Assembly: GCA_005882315.1 (NCBI GenBank)
Contig: VBAR01000001.1
Span: forward strand, 941,736 to 1,005,735
Direction of reading: 5' to 3'
Length of the DNA: 64,000 bases
Origin: Bacteroidota bacterium
Lineage (GTDB): Bacteria; Bacteroidota; Bacteroidia; Chitinophagales; Chitinophagaceae
Part shown: piece after piece, positions 35,749 to 44,621 of the stretch
Position numbering within the stretch: position 1 is the stretch's first letter
How the letters are laid out: each line of letters starts with the position of its first letter
Made by a program: the position numbers and the translations under genes
Notes under the pieces: generated by a model
Told to the model about the DNA's origin: nothing
What the model saw: only the letters and a program-made list of their open reading frames with translations
The model's database searches: none

Positions 35749-37161
35749 ATGAAAAAGATCAGTTTGCTTACTTCTGTGTTATTAATAATGCTATTCTCAT
35801 GTAAAAAGAATGTTGAGAAGCAAGTAACACAAGAAGAGCTACAATCAGTGGCCAGTCAAAATAAGGGTCACGGCCATTTACAACAAACAAAAACATTTTC
35901 TGCCGACGTAGTTATTCGCTGGCTCAATATGCAGCTTGATATGTTGCGTGTTCCATTAACTGGAGGTGCCACCGGCTCACAGGCTGCCAATCGTGCAATG
36001 GCTTATTGCGGTATTGCAGTTTACGAATCTGTAGTTCCCGGTATGCCGGCCTACCAGACCCTCACTGGTCAATTAAATGGTTTTCCTGAAATGCCTCCTA
36101 CTGAACCAGGCAAAGCCTATCATTGGGCCGCAAGTGCAAATGCAGCGCTTGCTGAAATGAACAGAAGACTTTTTCCAGGTGCTTCGCCTGCAAACAAAGC
36201 TCAAATTGATACCCTCGAAAATACTTTACAAGCAGGCTATGCTGCGGAAGCAGATGCTGCAACATTGCTGCGTTCCATTGCGTTTGGAAAAGAAGTAGCA
36301 ACAAGAGTATTTGTATGGGCAGCAGCAGATGGTTCAGGTAATGTGAATGCTCAGTACGTTCCCCAACCTCAGTTTATTGGTCCTGGTTTTTGGGTACAAT
36401 CTCTTGGTGCAGGAAATACGTTGGTAACTACACCTCCAAACAATCCGCAAGCCACCAATCCGTATGCATATCAGCTTCGGTTAATAACACCTGATGTAAC
36501 AAATGGAACTACACTTGAGCCTCCACCTGCTTATTCCACTAATCCTGCTTCTCCATTTTTTGCAATGGTAAAAGATGTGTATGATAAATCGCAGGCACTT
36601 ACACCGGCGGATTCGGCGATGGCTCTTTATCATCGCGATGCACCAGGGTATCCCGGTGGCGGACATTTTGTTGCGATACTTTCCCAGGTATTAGTGAAAG
36701 CTGGTTCAATGCTGGACGTTGCAGCTCTTGCTTATGCAAAAACAGGCATAGCTTCATTTGATGCAACTACAATTTGTTTTGTAAATAAATATACTTACAA
36801 CCTGGTAAGGCCTATTAATTATATCCGTACTACACTAGGACATGGCAGCTGGAATGCGTTGTTTAATACACCCGGGCATCCAGAGTTCCCTTCTGCACAT
36901 GCAGTAAATAGTGCCGCTATAGCAACGGCTCTTACGGATGTGCTTGGAGATAATTTTCAATTCACATTGAATACCTATCATTATTTAACCCCATCCTTAC
37001 CAGACCGTAGTTATAATTCATTTCATGAAATGGCAAAAGAAATGGCTGACTCACGGGTTTTAGCCGGGATACATTACCAGGCCTCATGCGATAAAGGATT
37101 ATGGCTGGGAAATAAGGTTGGTCAGAATATTTTGGGTAAGGTAAAATTTTTGAAAGACTAA
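35749..37161 (+). CDS. Vanadium-dependent haloperoxidase-like PAP2 lipoprotein
   Basis: Lipoprotein of 470 residues with lipobox cysteine 18 (MLFSCKK). The vanadate/phosphate pocket of the vanadium haloperoxidase and PAP2 superfamily is complete: K-x6-RP as KYTYNLVRP (Lys347), PSAH at 381-384 (PSGH in haloperoxidases), and SRVLAGIH from Ser435, with the vanadate-ligand histidine at about 442. Bacterial proteins of this group include true haloperoxidases and acid phosphatases; the sequence alone does not decide. It would act at the cell surface or in the periplasm. It is divergent from the barrel gene and followed by a perfect hairpin. Confidence 0.87.
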   Translation: MKKISLLTSVLLIMLFSCKKNVEKQVTQEELQSVASQNKGHGHLQQTKTFSADVVIRWLNMQLDMLRVPLTGGATGSQAANRAMAYCGIAVYESVVPGMPAYQTLTGQLNGFPEMPPTEPGKAYHWAASANAALAEMNRRLFPGASPANKAQIDTLENTLQAGYAAEADAATLLRSIAFGKEVATRVFVWAAADGSGNVNAQYVPQPQFIGPGFWVQSLGAGNTLVTTPPNNPQATNPYAYQLRLITPDVTNGTTLEPPPAYSTNPASPFFAMVKDVYDKSQALTPADSAMALYHRDAPGYPGGGHFVAILSQVLVKAGSMLDVAALAYAKTGIASFDATTICFVNKYTYNLVRPINYIRTTLGHGSWNALFNTPGHPEFPSAHAVNSAAIATALTDVLGDNFQFTLNTYHYLTPSLPDRSYNSFHEMAKEMADSRVLAGIHYQASCDKGLWLGNKVGQNILGKVKFLKD

Positions 37162-37191
37162 AGGGATGTTTTTAAATCAGGGTCATTAATC

Positions 37192-37223
37192 GCTACTGTC
37201 TTTGGATATTCAAAGACAGTAGC
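37192..37223 (+). terminator. Perfect 13-bp hairpin after the haloperoxidase gene
   Basis: Arms GCTACTGTCTTTG and its exact complement with a 6-base loop (GATATT), 30 bases after the haloperoxidase stop. The base following the stem is not T-rich (TTAACCTTAAG), so termination would be weak or factor-assisted. It could also protect the 3' end. Confidence 0.5.
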
Positions 37224-37237
37224 TTAACCTTAAGTTC

Positions 37238-37375
37238 ATGAAAAAGCTATTACAATATTTAGCTTCAATCATATTACCGGTCATTATTTCTTGCAAAAAA
37301 GAAATATCATGTGAAGGTTGTGCTACCAAAAATAACAAGTCCCCAATCCCTATAGCAGGTTCCAATATCGGATAA
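37238..37375 (+). pseudogene. Truncated 5' end of a Kelch-lipoprotein gene
   Basis: A 45-codon ORF with a lipoprotein signal and lipobox (VIISCKK) followed by EISCEGCATKNNKSPIPIAG. This matches residues 22-45 of the full-length Kelch lipoprotein at 40606 (CKKETSCEGCATKSNKPP), then stops at TAA and loses the PKD and Kelch parts. It is best read as a gene remnant from recombination, though translation of a short lipopeptide cannot be excluded. Confidence 0.75.
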
Positions 37376-37420
37376 AATTGTTGCAATGACTCTTCATCTG
37401 ATGTTCACTATCTGCTTTGC

Positions 37421-37522
37421 TAGGAAAAATTCAACAAGACCAGTTGGAAGATTATGCGAAGAGAAAAGGGATGAGTATAGATGAGATGACAAGATGGTTG
37501 AGACCTGTGTTAGAATAAAGAT
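37421..37522 (+). pseudogene. Isolated copy of the metH 3' end
   Basis: These 102 bases align without gaps to 31269-31370, the last 32 codons and stop of the resident metH. I count 7 mismatches (about 93% identity). Five are synonymous and the other two fall in one codon (Leu to Ile). An in-frame TGA lies shortly upstream (near 37400), so it is not a gene. It ends at the same point where the resident copy meets the LytTR gene, and here it is followed within 15 bases by the NarL-type regulator stop. Confidence 0.9.
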
Positions 37523-37536
37523 ATACTGTACCCGGA

Positions 37537-38172
37537 TCAAACAATTCTGTCTTTTATAGCTGTAGCAATAGCTTCACCTTTTGAATGAACATGAAGTTTC
37601 TCATAGATGTTTCGGATATGCCCTCTTACTGTATCAATACTAATGAAACAAGCGTCTGCAATTAATTTATAACTCATCCCTTTAACAAGGCAGGAAAGAA
37701 TTTCTTTCTCTCTTTCGGAAAGATTAAATGAATTAGTTTTTTCAACAGGTTGTTGTCCTACCATCTTCAAAACTTTTGTTGCTACCGAAGGGCTCATAGG
37801 TGCTCCACCCTCATACGTTTCTTTTATAAAATCCAGTATCCTTGCTGGAGAAGTATTTTTAAGAATATATCCTGATGCACCTGCAAGAATAGATTGAAAT
37901 ATTTTATCGCTTTCCTCAAAGATCGTTTGCATTAAAATTTTCAGGTCAGGATATTTTTCACGTAAAATTTTTACCGCCTCTATTCCACTAATTCCAGGCA
38001 TTTGAATATCCATTAACACCACATCGGGTTTGGTATTCTCAATGTCTTTCAAAAGATTTGAACAGTTTTCAAAGGCCCCGGCACATTCATATCCTTCGCT
38101 GCCATTTATCAGTTGATAAAGACCCAAACGAAGGCTTTTATTGTCGTCAAAAATGGTAACCTTAACTTTCAT
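37537..38172 (-). CDS. NarL/FixJ-family response regulator
   Basis: Response regulator of 211 residues. Receiver domain with FDDNK (acidic pair 9-10), phosphoacceptor Asp55 in VVLMDIQMPG and Lys in GYILKNTS; C-terminal LuxR-type HTH (about residues 148-205) with LSEREKEILSCLVKGMSYKL and SIDTVRGHIRNIYEKLHVHSK. It lies 9 bases after the TPR-kinase gene and is its natural partner. The downstream 15 bases join the metH fragment, so no terminator of its own is visible. It belongs to the 4.6-kb segment that seems inserted. Confidence 0.93.
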   Translation of the reverse strand: MKVKVTIFDDNKSLRLGLYQLINGSEGYECAGAFENCSNLLKDIENTKPDVVLMDIQMPGISGIEAVKILREKYPDLKILMQTIFEESDKIFQSILAGASGYILKNTSPARILDFIKETYEGGAPMSPSVATKVLKMVGQQPVEKTNSFNLSEREKEILSCLVKGMSYKLIADACFISIDTVRGHIRNIYEKLHVHSKGEAIATAIKDRIV

Positions 38173-38181
38173 TTTGTTTAA

Positions 38182-40290
38182 TTATACTGCTATTTTTAAT
38201 TCAATTGTTGTTCCGTCGCCTGGTTTTGAATCAATCAGGAATTGAGCCCCCATTTCATCCGCTCTTTTTTTCATATTCTTTAGCCCGTTACCCGTTGTTG
38301 ATTGCCGTGTATCAAATCCTTTTCCGTTGTCATGAATCAACATAGTTAAATTATTTTTTTCACCTTTGATGTTGAATAATGCCTTATCCGCACCTGAATA
38401 TTTCACCATATTGTTAGTAGCTTCTTTAAAGATAAGGTACAGGTTTTTGCGCACATCCATTGACAGTTTCATCTTAGCCACCTCTTCATCGGCATTAAAT
38501 TCAAAATCGATTTTTTTTGCTCCAAGCAATTCATAAGCAAAACTGCGCATCCGTAAAACTATTTGCTCAAACTGATCGTTCTCCGGGTTAATGGTCCATA
38601 CTATATCTGCCATTGCATCAAGCATCTTTCGGGAGTTTTCTCCAATAGTTTCCAATAAAGGAATTGCTTCTTTTGATTCCTGCTGTGCCATTTGAGAAAA
38701 AATTGAGATACTGCTTAAGGTACTTCCAATATCATCATGCAGGTCGGTAGCTATCTTATTTCTTAGTGTTTGTAATCTCAATTGCTGACGAGTTCGGTAG
38801 TTTCTATAAACAAAAAAAGCAAGAACAAGAAATAAGGCCAATCCGGCTAATAAATATTTTTTTAGTTGCTTTTGCCTGTTCAATTCTAATGCCTGTATGG
38901 CTTTTTCTTTATTCAGCAATACTAGTTGTCCCTGATTTTTATCAGCTTCTGCTTTATGCCCTGCAGATTCTGCACTGTCTTTTTGCATCTGCAATTGCTG
39001 TAATTGCTTTTCATTGCTGAGTAATGCAACTTCGTTTTCTTTTAGTAAAAGTGTTTGTTCCTGCTGATTGCTTATCAAAATTTGCTGGTTAAGTTTTGCA
39101 TTGGAGAGTGCCTGCAAATATTTTAATGAGTCTTCTTTTTTGTCAAACTCATATTGCATCTGGTATTTCATTATTTTATTAGTGGTCTCTTCGCTCGCCA
39201 GGCTATCACGATAAATAATATATGATTTGTGATCATCTAATGCTTCCTGCCAATTCCCTGCTGCGCTATCTACCTTTGTCATCAATTCATAAATTTGTTT
39301 TGTGCCCTCAATTGATCCAAGTTCTTTGGCTATAACTAAAGCACTGTCCAAATTTTTTTTTGCAAGAGGAAAATCTTTCAGATAAAGATAAACTGCGCCT
39401 AAATTAGTGTAAGAAATGCCTACGCCTTCTGTGTTTCCGGTTTCCTGATATAACTTAGCTGCCTGTGAATAATTTTTTATTGCTTCGGCTTGCTTGCCCT
39501 GTTTGCTATATATATCGGCTATATTGCTTTTTGATGCAGCAATTCCATTTATACTTCCTATTTCTTCGCTTATCTTAAGAGCAGCTAAATGATTTTTTAG
39601 AGCTTCATCATAATTTCCCTGGTCCTCATAAAGAAAACCGATATTAAAATACCGGTCGATCAATGCCCGTTTGTTACCTGCTTCCGCATACATCTTAATG
39701 GCATCATTATAATATTTTAAGGCTTCCTGGGAATTACCCAGGTCTTCATAAACATCCCCGATATTGTTATAGACTCCTCCAAGACCATTTTTATCTTTTA
39801 ATTCTTCAAATATTTTAAGCGCCAAAAAATAATTTTTCAACGCTTCCGGGTAATTGCGTTGAGACGAATAAACATGTCCTACATTTAAATGAGACCCGGC
39901 AATGCCAGTCAGGAATTTATACTTTTCGAATACTTTAAGAGCAGCTAAATAGTTATTCAATGCGTCCGGATAGTTGCCCTGTCCCATAAACATATTTCCG
40001 CGGACATTGGCTATATAACCTGAATTGATCTGTGCCTCATGTATTCCTTTTTCAAATCTTTTTTTTTCAGCAAGAGATAGAGCCTCGTACTGATATTTTT
40101 TTGCATCTGGGATATTATAGACGTTTAGAGATTGTTTGCATAAGGCATTTAACGTATTCACCCTGCCGGTGTCATCTTTTTGATTTTTTAAAACAATGAG
40201 CAGGGAGTCAATCTTTTTATTCTGCTGAGCATAGCAAACTCCATAATTTATTGTGAATAAGATAAACAACAACAAATATCTTTTTCTCAT
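38182..40290 (-). CDS. TPR-containing sensor histidine kinase (NarX/DesK type)
   Basis: A 702-residue kinase. A signal peptide (ending CYAQQ) is followed by about seven tetratricopeptide repeats (residues about 60-360; repeated NYPDALKNYL and NYDEALKNHL units), a coiled coil (about 375-475), one transmembrane segment (YLLAGLALFLVLAFFVY, about 477-495), and the HisKA_3 domain with TDLHDDIGSTLSSISIF (phosphoacceptor His518). The HATPase lobe has NMVKYSGA, DNGKGFD and GNGLKNMKKRA. The TPRs would face the periplasm, so the sensor probably reads a protein or peptide. It is cotranscribed with the NarL-type regulator. Confidence 0.92.
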   Translation of the reverse strand: MRKRYLLLFILFTINYGVCYAQQNKKIDSLLIVLKNQKDDTGRVNTLNALCKQSLNVYNIPDAKKYQYEALSLAEKKRFEKGIHEAQINSGYIANVRGNMFMGQGNYPDALNNYLAALKVFEKYKFLTGIAGSHLNVGHVYSSQRNYPEALKNYFLALKIFEELKDKNGLGGVYNNIGDVYEDLGNSQEALKYYNDAIKMYAEAGNKRALIDRYFNIGFLYEDQGNYDEALKNHLAALKISEEIGSINGIAASKSNIADIYSKQGKQAEAIKNYSQAAKLYQETGNTEGVGISYTNLGAVYLYLKDFPLAKKNLDSALVIAKELGSIEGTKQIYELMTKVDSAAGNWQEALDDHKSYIIYRDSLASEETTNKIMKYQMQYEFDKKEDSLKYLQALSNAKLNQQILISNQQEQTLLLKENEVALLSNEKQLQQLQMQKDSAESAGHKAEADKNQGQLVLLNKEKAIQALELNRQKQLKKYLLAGLALFLVLAFFVYRNYRTRQQLRLQTLRNKIATDLHDDIGSTLSSISIFSQMAQQESKEAIPLLETIGENSRKMLDAMADIVWTINPENDQFEQIVLRMRSFAYELLGAKKIDFEFNADEEVAKMKLSMDVRKNLYLIFKEATNNMVKYSGADKALFNIKGEKNNLTMLIHDNGKGFDTRQSTTGNGLKNMKKRADEMGAQFLIDSKPGDGTTIELKIAV

Positions 40291-40605
40291 AAAAACGATT
40301 GGGTTGAAAACTCTGTTTCAAAACATGATACCGATAAAATATAAAACCTACAGTCAAGGTAATTAAATTTCTTTTGGGGTAAATGGCATATTCATGCTGT
40401 TTTACAATGGCTATATAGGATTAACGGCACGTTTATGCCATTGTTTATTCTGTTTTTAAAATCTACTTTTAATTCTTAGCTACAATTATCAAATGAAGCT
40501 GAACAGCAGGAATAAATGAATCAAACAGGTTTTAGAAAATAAAATGAAAGTTGTCGGGTATTTTAGAATTTCTGAACCTTTACAAACAACTAATGCCTCA
40601 GGATC
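40291..40605. promoter_or_regulatory. Divergent region between TPR-kinase and Kelch lipoprotein genes
   Basis: A 315-base non-coding stretch. It contains a 9-bp inverted repeat, AATGGCATA (40382-40390) and TATGCCATT (40434-40442), with 43 bases between, suitable for two half-operators or a looped site. No full promoter consensus or RNA structure was recognised. Control of the Kelch gene by the neighbouring NarL-type regulator is plausible but unproven. Confidence 0.4.
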
Positions 40606-42018
40606 ATGAACACAGTATTTAAAATTGCCGCTTACATTTTTCTTCCATGTGCAGTAATTTTTAGCTCGTGCAAAAAAGAGACATCATGTGAAGGTTGTGC
40701 AACAAAAAGTAACAAGCCACCAATCGCAGTTGCAGGGCCTGACCAGGTAATCAGTTTACCTATCGACAGCGTTTCGCTGGATGGCAGAAGCTCAAGTGAC
40801 CCTGATGGAAGCATTAGTAACTATTTATGGACGAAAATTTCAGGCCCTGTTACTTCTAACATCATTAAACCATCTGATTCAATAACGAAAGTCAAATCCC
40901 TGGTTGCTGGGAGCTATTTGTTTGAATTAAAAGTAACAGATAATGGTGGGCTATCTGCAAAAGATACTATGCGAGTAACTGTAAATGATGCCGCATCTCA
41001 ATGCAGTTTGACCATGATTCCTATTGGTGTTCTTTCTATGCCACGTGACCATCTCGCAGCAGCTGCCGCCGGGACCAAGATTTTATTTGCCGGTGGCTGG
41101 AGCTCTGCAAATCAAGATGTGACATCAAGAGTAGATATTTATGATACTGTGTCTCAAACCTGGTCAACAGCAGAGTTGACACAAGCCCGCTACGATATTT
41201 CTGTCATTGCAATTGGCAATAAGATCTTTTTTGCCGGAGGAACTGATGATTGGTTCTTTACATCAAGAATAGATATTTACGATGTTTCGTCAAATACATG
41301 GTCAACAGCGGAATTAAGCAAAGCAAGAGGTCGCATGGCAGTGGCGGCCATTGGTAATAAAGTGTTTTTTGCTGGAGGCGATTGCTTTGATGGAGCCGAC
41401 GGAGGAACGATGATCAACAGTGTCAGCGATGTTGTGGACATTTATGATATGTCAACTAACGCCTGGACAGTATCTCACTTAAGCGAACGCCGGGGAAGCC
41501 TTGAGTTTGCCGGAACGAGCTTAAATAATAAGTTTTATGTTGCCGGAGGATTCTTTCACCAATGGGGGGCCTCTTCCTATATTTCAAATAAAGTGGATGT
41601 GTATGACGATGTTTCCGGATCCTGGTCAACTACAACTTTGACCAATGCAAGAGCTGATATTGGAACTGCTGTGGCAGACAATAAAATATTCTGGGTCGGC
41701 GGTCATGGTCTTTCTGGCTCTTCAGACGAAGTAGAGATTCTGGACATAAACTTGCAAACCCGAAATTTTCATTATTTATCGCAGGCCCGCGGGAGAATAC
41801 AAACAGCAATCAAGGACAATAAAATAATTTTCTTTACTGGCGACTATGGTGACAAAGTCGACATTTATAATATACTTACTCAGACATGGTGCTGGTCCCA
41901 GTCTCCTTTCCCGGTGAATTATTCGGGTTTGGTTGTGTCAGGAAACAGTATTTACGTTGGTGGTGGGACCATAGGTTCTTCTACAGACGCCAACCAGGTA
42001 TGGAAGCTTGGGTTTTGA
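40606..42018 (+). CDS. Lipoprotein with PKD-like domain and Kelch beta-propeller
   Basis: A 470-residue surface or periplasmic lipoprotein (lipobox cysteine 22, IFSSCKK) with a Cys-rich linker ETSCEGCATKS. Residues about 38-125 form a PKD-type Ig domain (AVAGPDQVISLPIDSVSLDGRSSSDPDGSI...FELKVTDNGGLSAKDT). Residues about 135-470 carry six Kelch-like repeats with the pattern KIFFAGG-x-VDIYD-x-TWSTAEL, a beta-propeller for protein or ligand binding. Two truncated relatives of its 5' end flank it (37238 and 42029), so the gene family has recombined locally. It is divergent from the TPR-kinase, which may sense the same process. Confidence 0.87.
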   Translation: MNTVFKIAAYIFLPCAVIFSSCKKETSCEGCATKSNKPPIAVAGPDQVISLPIDSVSLDGRSSSDPDGSISNYLWTKISGPVTSNIIKPSDSITKVKSLVAGSYLFELKVTDNGGLSAKDTMRVTVNDAASQCSLTMIPIGVLSMPRDHLAAAAAGTKILFAGGWSSANQDVTSRVDIYDTVSQTWSTAELTQARYDISVIAIGNKIFFAGGTDDWFFTSRIDIYDVSSNTWSTAELSKARGRMAVAAIGNKVFFAGGDCFDGADGGTMINSVSDVVDIYDMSTNAWTVSHLSERRGSLEFAGTSLNNKFYVAGGFFHQWGASSYISNKVDVYDDVSGSWSTTTLTNARADIGTAVADNKIFWVGGHGLSGSSDEVEILDINLQTRNFHYLSQARGRIQTAIKDNKIIFFTGDYGDKVDIYNILTQTWCWSQSPFPVNYSGLVVSGNSIYVGGGTIGSSTDANQVWKLGF

Positions 42019-42028
42019 AAAAAGGTTT

Positions 42029-42124
42029 ATGAGATCAACTTTAAAACTTTCTATTTTTTTGATAGGGATATTATTTTGTCTTTCCTGCAAAAAAGAAACT
42101 TCATAATCATGTGAATGTTCTGCT
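42029..42124 (+). pseudogene. Remnant of a Kelch-lipoprotein 5' end with an in-frame stop
   Basis: Starting 10 bases after the Kelch gene, a new lipoprotein signal is read (ATG at 42029, lipobox [10 protein letters not shown]). An in-frame TAA (42104-42106) interrupts it, then the frame continues as SCECSA, matching the SCEGCA of the full-length protein. The stop plus a doubled TCA looks like a small insertion. The rest of the gene is missing. Confidence 0.7.
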
Positions 42125-42137
42125 ATTCAGCCAAAAT

Positions 42138-42188
42138 TTACTTGTGTTTGAGGATTTTTTCTACTTCATGCCGGTACATTCTACTAAT
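42138..42188 (-). pseudogene. Remnant of a LytTR regulator 3' end
   Basis: On the minus strand this reads [16 protein letters not shown] and then TAA, matching the last residues of the resident LytTR regulator ([16 protein letters not shown], stop at 31370). The 51 bases align without gaps. An in-frame stop lies just upstream in its own reading direction, so only the tail survives. Together with the metH fragment it marks the two ends of the 4.6-kb segment. Confidence 0.8.
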
Positions 42189-42281
42189 AAAGTTTTAAAT
42201 AAGCAATTAACACACAAAAGTTCTACTCTATCAGTTTGTTTTCAAAGTCATATTTTTGTTTTTCAACAAATAAGTTATCTC

Positions 42282-42716
42282 ATGTCATTATCAGATAAGC
42301 TGAAATCATTTTTACAACAAAAAGAAAACAACAATATGAAAACAGGTGAAGAGTTTTTAGCAGAGAATGCAAAAAAAGAAGGCGTGGTATCATTACCAAG
42401 CGGTTTACAGTATGAAGTTATTACTATGGGCACTGGTGAAAAACCAACAGCCAATCATACCGTTACCTGTCACTATCATGGTACTACTATAAAAGGTGAA
42501 GTGTTTGACAGTTCCGTTAAAAGAGGACAGCCTGCAAGCTTTCCATTGAATGCCGTAATAAAAGGCTGGACTGAAGCATTGCAGCTAATGCCTGTCGGTA
42601 GTAAATGGAAATTATTTATTCCTCCGCAGCTTGCTTATGGCAACAGGAATATCAGTCGTGAGATCGGTCCAAACAGTACACTGATATTTGAAGTGGAATT
42701 ATTGTCGTTCAGGTAA
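42282..42716 (+). CDS. FKBP-type peptidyl-prolyl cis-trans isomerase
   Basis: FKBP isomerase of 144 residues. I choose the ATG at 42282 ([18 protein letters not shown]) because upstream codons of this frame run through the LytTR remnant and have no family similarity. The domain covers about residues 40-144 with [52 protein letters not shown] and the final LIFEVELLS. The short N-terminal helix region resembles FkpA/Mip-type proteins. No signal peptide, so a cytoplasmic folding role is likely. It is convergent with the esterase gene, 8 bases apart. Confidence 0.92.
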   Translation: MSLSDKLKSFLQQKENNNMKTGEEFLAENAKKEGVVSLPSGLQYEVITMGTGEKPTANHTVTCHYHGTTIKGEVFDSSVKRGQPASFPLNAVIKGWTEALQLMPVGSKWKLFIPPQLAYGNRNISREIGPNSTLIFEVELLSFR

Positions 42717-42724
42717 GCATCTTT

Positions 42725-43993
42725 TTAATAAAAACGCTTGCAGGGGTACATCTCTTTAATAAAGAAAATACCATCAAAACATCGTGTCCATTGCGCCAAC
42801 GCATTTTGCCGGTGGTATTTTCCTTTCATATAAAAGAACTCCGGTTCTTTTACTGATTGATTGTACTTTTTAAAATCAATAAAAGAATAAGCATCTTTTC
42901 CAAACCATTTTTCAATAGAGTTTTTCTCCGGCTTCCTGACTTTGTATGTTTTTTTAATTGTTACTCTTCCCGCCGTTCCGCTCCTTGAATCAAAACCCAA
43001 TACATAGGTTTGCTGACGGTTAATACTGTCCTTAAGAAAATCATTGCCCATTGAATGATGCGGTGATGATTTTTTTGAGATTGCATCATAACTTTTATCC
43101 ATGATGTGATAATTGTGCGCCCAAACAATGATCTTTTCTTTTTTATACTTTTCATTTACCAGCCAATCAAGATTAGCAGCCATTTGTGCATCTCTTACAT
43201 CGGATCCTATTAATCCTATGGCATGTACCTGTGCATTATAAGCAATGATGCTCATCAGTACATGGTATGTATCGTTTTTACCATAATGACTACGATTGTA
43301 GTCAGCAAACAAATTTAAGTACCTGGTTATGCTATCATTTCCCGGAGATCTGCCAAACTTCACTCCGTATTTTTTTGTAAGTGTGTCCGTCCAACTAAGT
43401 ACTTGCTTTTTCATGTGATCAAAATTTGGTAAAGGAAAATGTTCTTCGGTAAGAACAGAGTCAAGATATTTTATAACTCTCCTCCTGGAATACGAGGAAT
43501 GAGGTTGACTGTCAAAGCCCGTTATTATAATAGGTTGAGCAGATTTTAAATTCTGAGGAAGATAGTCATAAAAGAGTTCGTCGCAGGCATCACAATTAGT
43601 CCATATAGAAAATATATTTCCTTTTAAATATTTACGTAAGGCAGCCGTATCATTATTAATTTCTTTCTGGCCTTCGGTTAATCCAAAAAAATCACTTTCA
43701 AATGCAAGTACATTAAATCCTTTTTTTTCATGCAGGTATTTGATCAATCTTGTTTTTGCCAGGAAGGTAGGTGCATCACCATGATCCTGTTCACCAAGCA
43801 TAATAATGCGTTTGTCGCCAATAGCATCATCTATAGATCGCAGATCATTGTAATCAATGTCGTTAGGATCAACTGAGCGAATAGCTACTTTTTCTTTGCT
43901 GACATATTGCTTTATTGATTGTTGGGCAAATGAAAAAGAAAGCAGCAAACTGAAGAGACAAAGTAACCAACACTGTTTCATCTTATCTCGCAT
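42725..43993 (-). CDS. Erythromycin esterase-family protein, secreted
   Basis: A 422-residue protein with a signal peptide (ending SFSFAQQ). It belongs to the EreA/EreB-like superfamily: IIMLGEQDHGDAPTFLAKTRLIKYL contains the family Glu and His of the GExxHG-type motif, followed by GFNVLAFESDFFG, and later VWAHNYHIM with a conserved histidine. Members cleave macrolide lactones, but most environmental homologues have unknown substrates, so a resistance role is not implied. Export to the periplasm differs from classic cytoplasmic Ere enzymes. It lies 10 bases downstream of the HAD phosphatase stop-start region in the same direction and may share its transcript. Confidence 0.8.
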   Translation of the reverse strand: MRDKMKQCWLLCLFSLLLSFSFAQQSIKQYVSKEKVAIRSVDPNDIDYNDLRSIDDAIGDKRIIMLGEQDHGDAPTFLAKTRLIKYLHEKKGFNVLAFESDFFGLTEGQKEINNDTAALRKYLKGNIFSIWTNCDACDELFYDYLPQNLKSAQPIIITGFDSQPHSSYSRRRVIKYLDSVLTEEHFPLPNFDHMKKQVLSWTDTLTKKYGVKFGRSPGNDSITRYLNLFADYNRSHYGKNDTYHVLMSIIAYNAQVHAIGLIGSDVRDAQMAANLDWLVNEKYKKEKIIVWAHNYHIMDKSYDAISKKSSPHHSMGNDFLKDSINRQQTYVLGFDSRSGTAGRVTIKKTYKVRKPEKNSIEKWFGKDAYSFIDFKKYNQSVKEPEFFYMKGKYHRQNALAQWTRCFDGIFFIKEMYPCKRFY

Positions 43994-44003
43994 AGTTGGT
44001 TGA

Positions 44004-44621
44004 TTATTTAAAATTATATTTTTTCAATTCCTCCTTCAGTTGCAACGGGTTTTTAAAATGTATTCCTTGTAATCCTAATGCTTCTCCTGCTTTTACATTC
44101 CGAAGGTTATCGTCAATAAAAATAGCTTGTGCGGGGGTAATCCCAAATTTATCAACCAGCTTTTGATAAAAATCAGGAAATGGTTTTCTTGTTTTCTCTT
44201 CCCCGCTTACCAAGCGGCCGTCAAACCAATGTAAAAAATCAAACTGCTCCAATGCAATAGGAAATGTTTCTGCACTCCAGTTAGTAAGTGCATAGGTTTT
44301 CAAATCGGGTCGTTGTTTTAGTTCCCTGAAAATTTCAACCGTTTCCTGGATCGGTTCACCCAGCATTTCTATCCAACGACCATAAAAATCACGGATCGGT
44401 TTTTCCCATTCAGGAAATTCGGCAAGTTTATCAGCAGTAGCCTGCGCAATTGGATAGCCGGCATCCTGGTTCTCATTCCAGTCACTCGTACAGACATGCT
44501 CAAAAAAGAAATTTCTTTTTTCAGGTGACTCAAAATAATTTTCATCAAAAACATAGGATGGGTTCCAGTCAATCAATACGCCACCCAGGTCAAAAATAAC
44601 TGTGTCAATAAATTTGCTCAT
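44004..44621 (-). CDS. HAD-family phosphatase (subfamily IA)
   Basis: A 205-residue haloacid-dehalogenase-type hydrolase. Motif I is IFDLGGVLIDWNP (nucleophile Asp10), motif II ALTNWSAETF, motif III lysine near RKPFPDFY, and motif IV FIDDNLRNVKAGEALG. It resembles YihX-like and epoxide-hydrolase-N-terminal-like phosphatases acting on sugar phosphates; the exact substrate is not evident. Its start overlaps the MFS transporter stop by 17 bases, so the two are translationally linked, and it may dephosphorylate something related to the transported compound. Confidence 0.88.
   Translation of the reverse strand: MSKFIDTVIFDLGGVLIDWNPSYVFDENYFESPEKRNFFFEHVCTSDWNENQDAGYPIAQATADKLAEFPEWEKPIRDFYGRWIEMLGEPIQETVEIFRELKQRPDLKTYALTNWSAETFPIALEQFDFLHWFDGRLVSGEEKTRKPFPDFYQKLVDKFGITPAQAIFIDDNLRNVKAGEALGLQGIHFKNPLQLKEELKKYNFK

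Noticed and set aside
42111-42281. N-terminal extension of the FKBP protein by 57 codons
   Set aside because: The extension reads across the LytTR remnant and the end of a lipoprotein remnant and has no signal or similarity; the ATG at 42282 starts the normal protein.
42725-43993. Macrolide resistance gene
   Set aside because: Family membership alone does not show macrolide esterase activity; the protein has a signal peptide and no resistance context.
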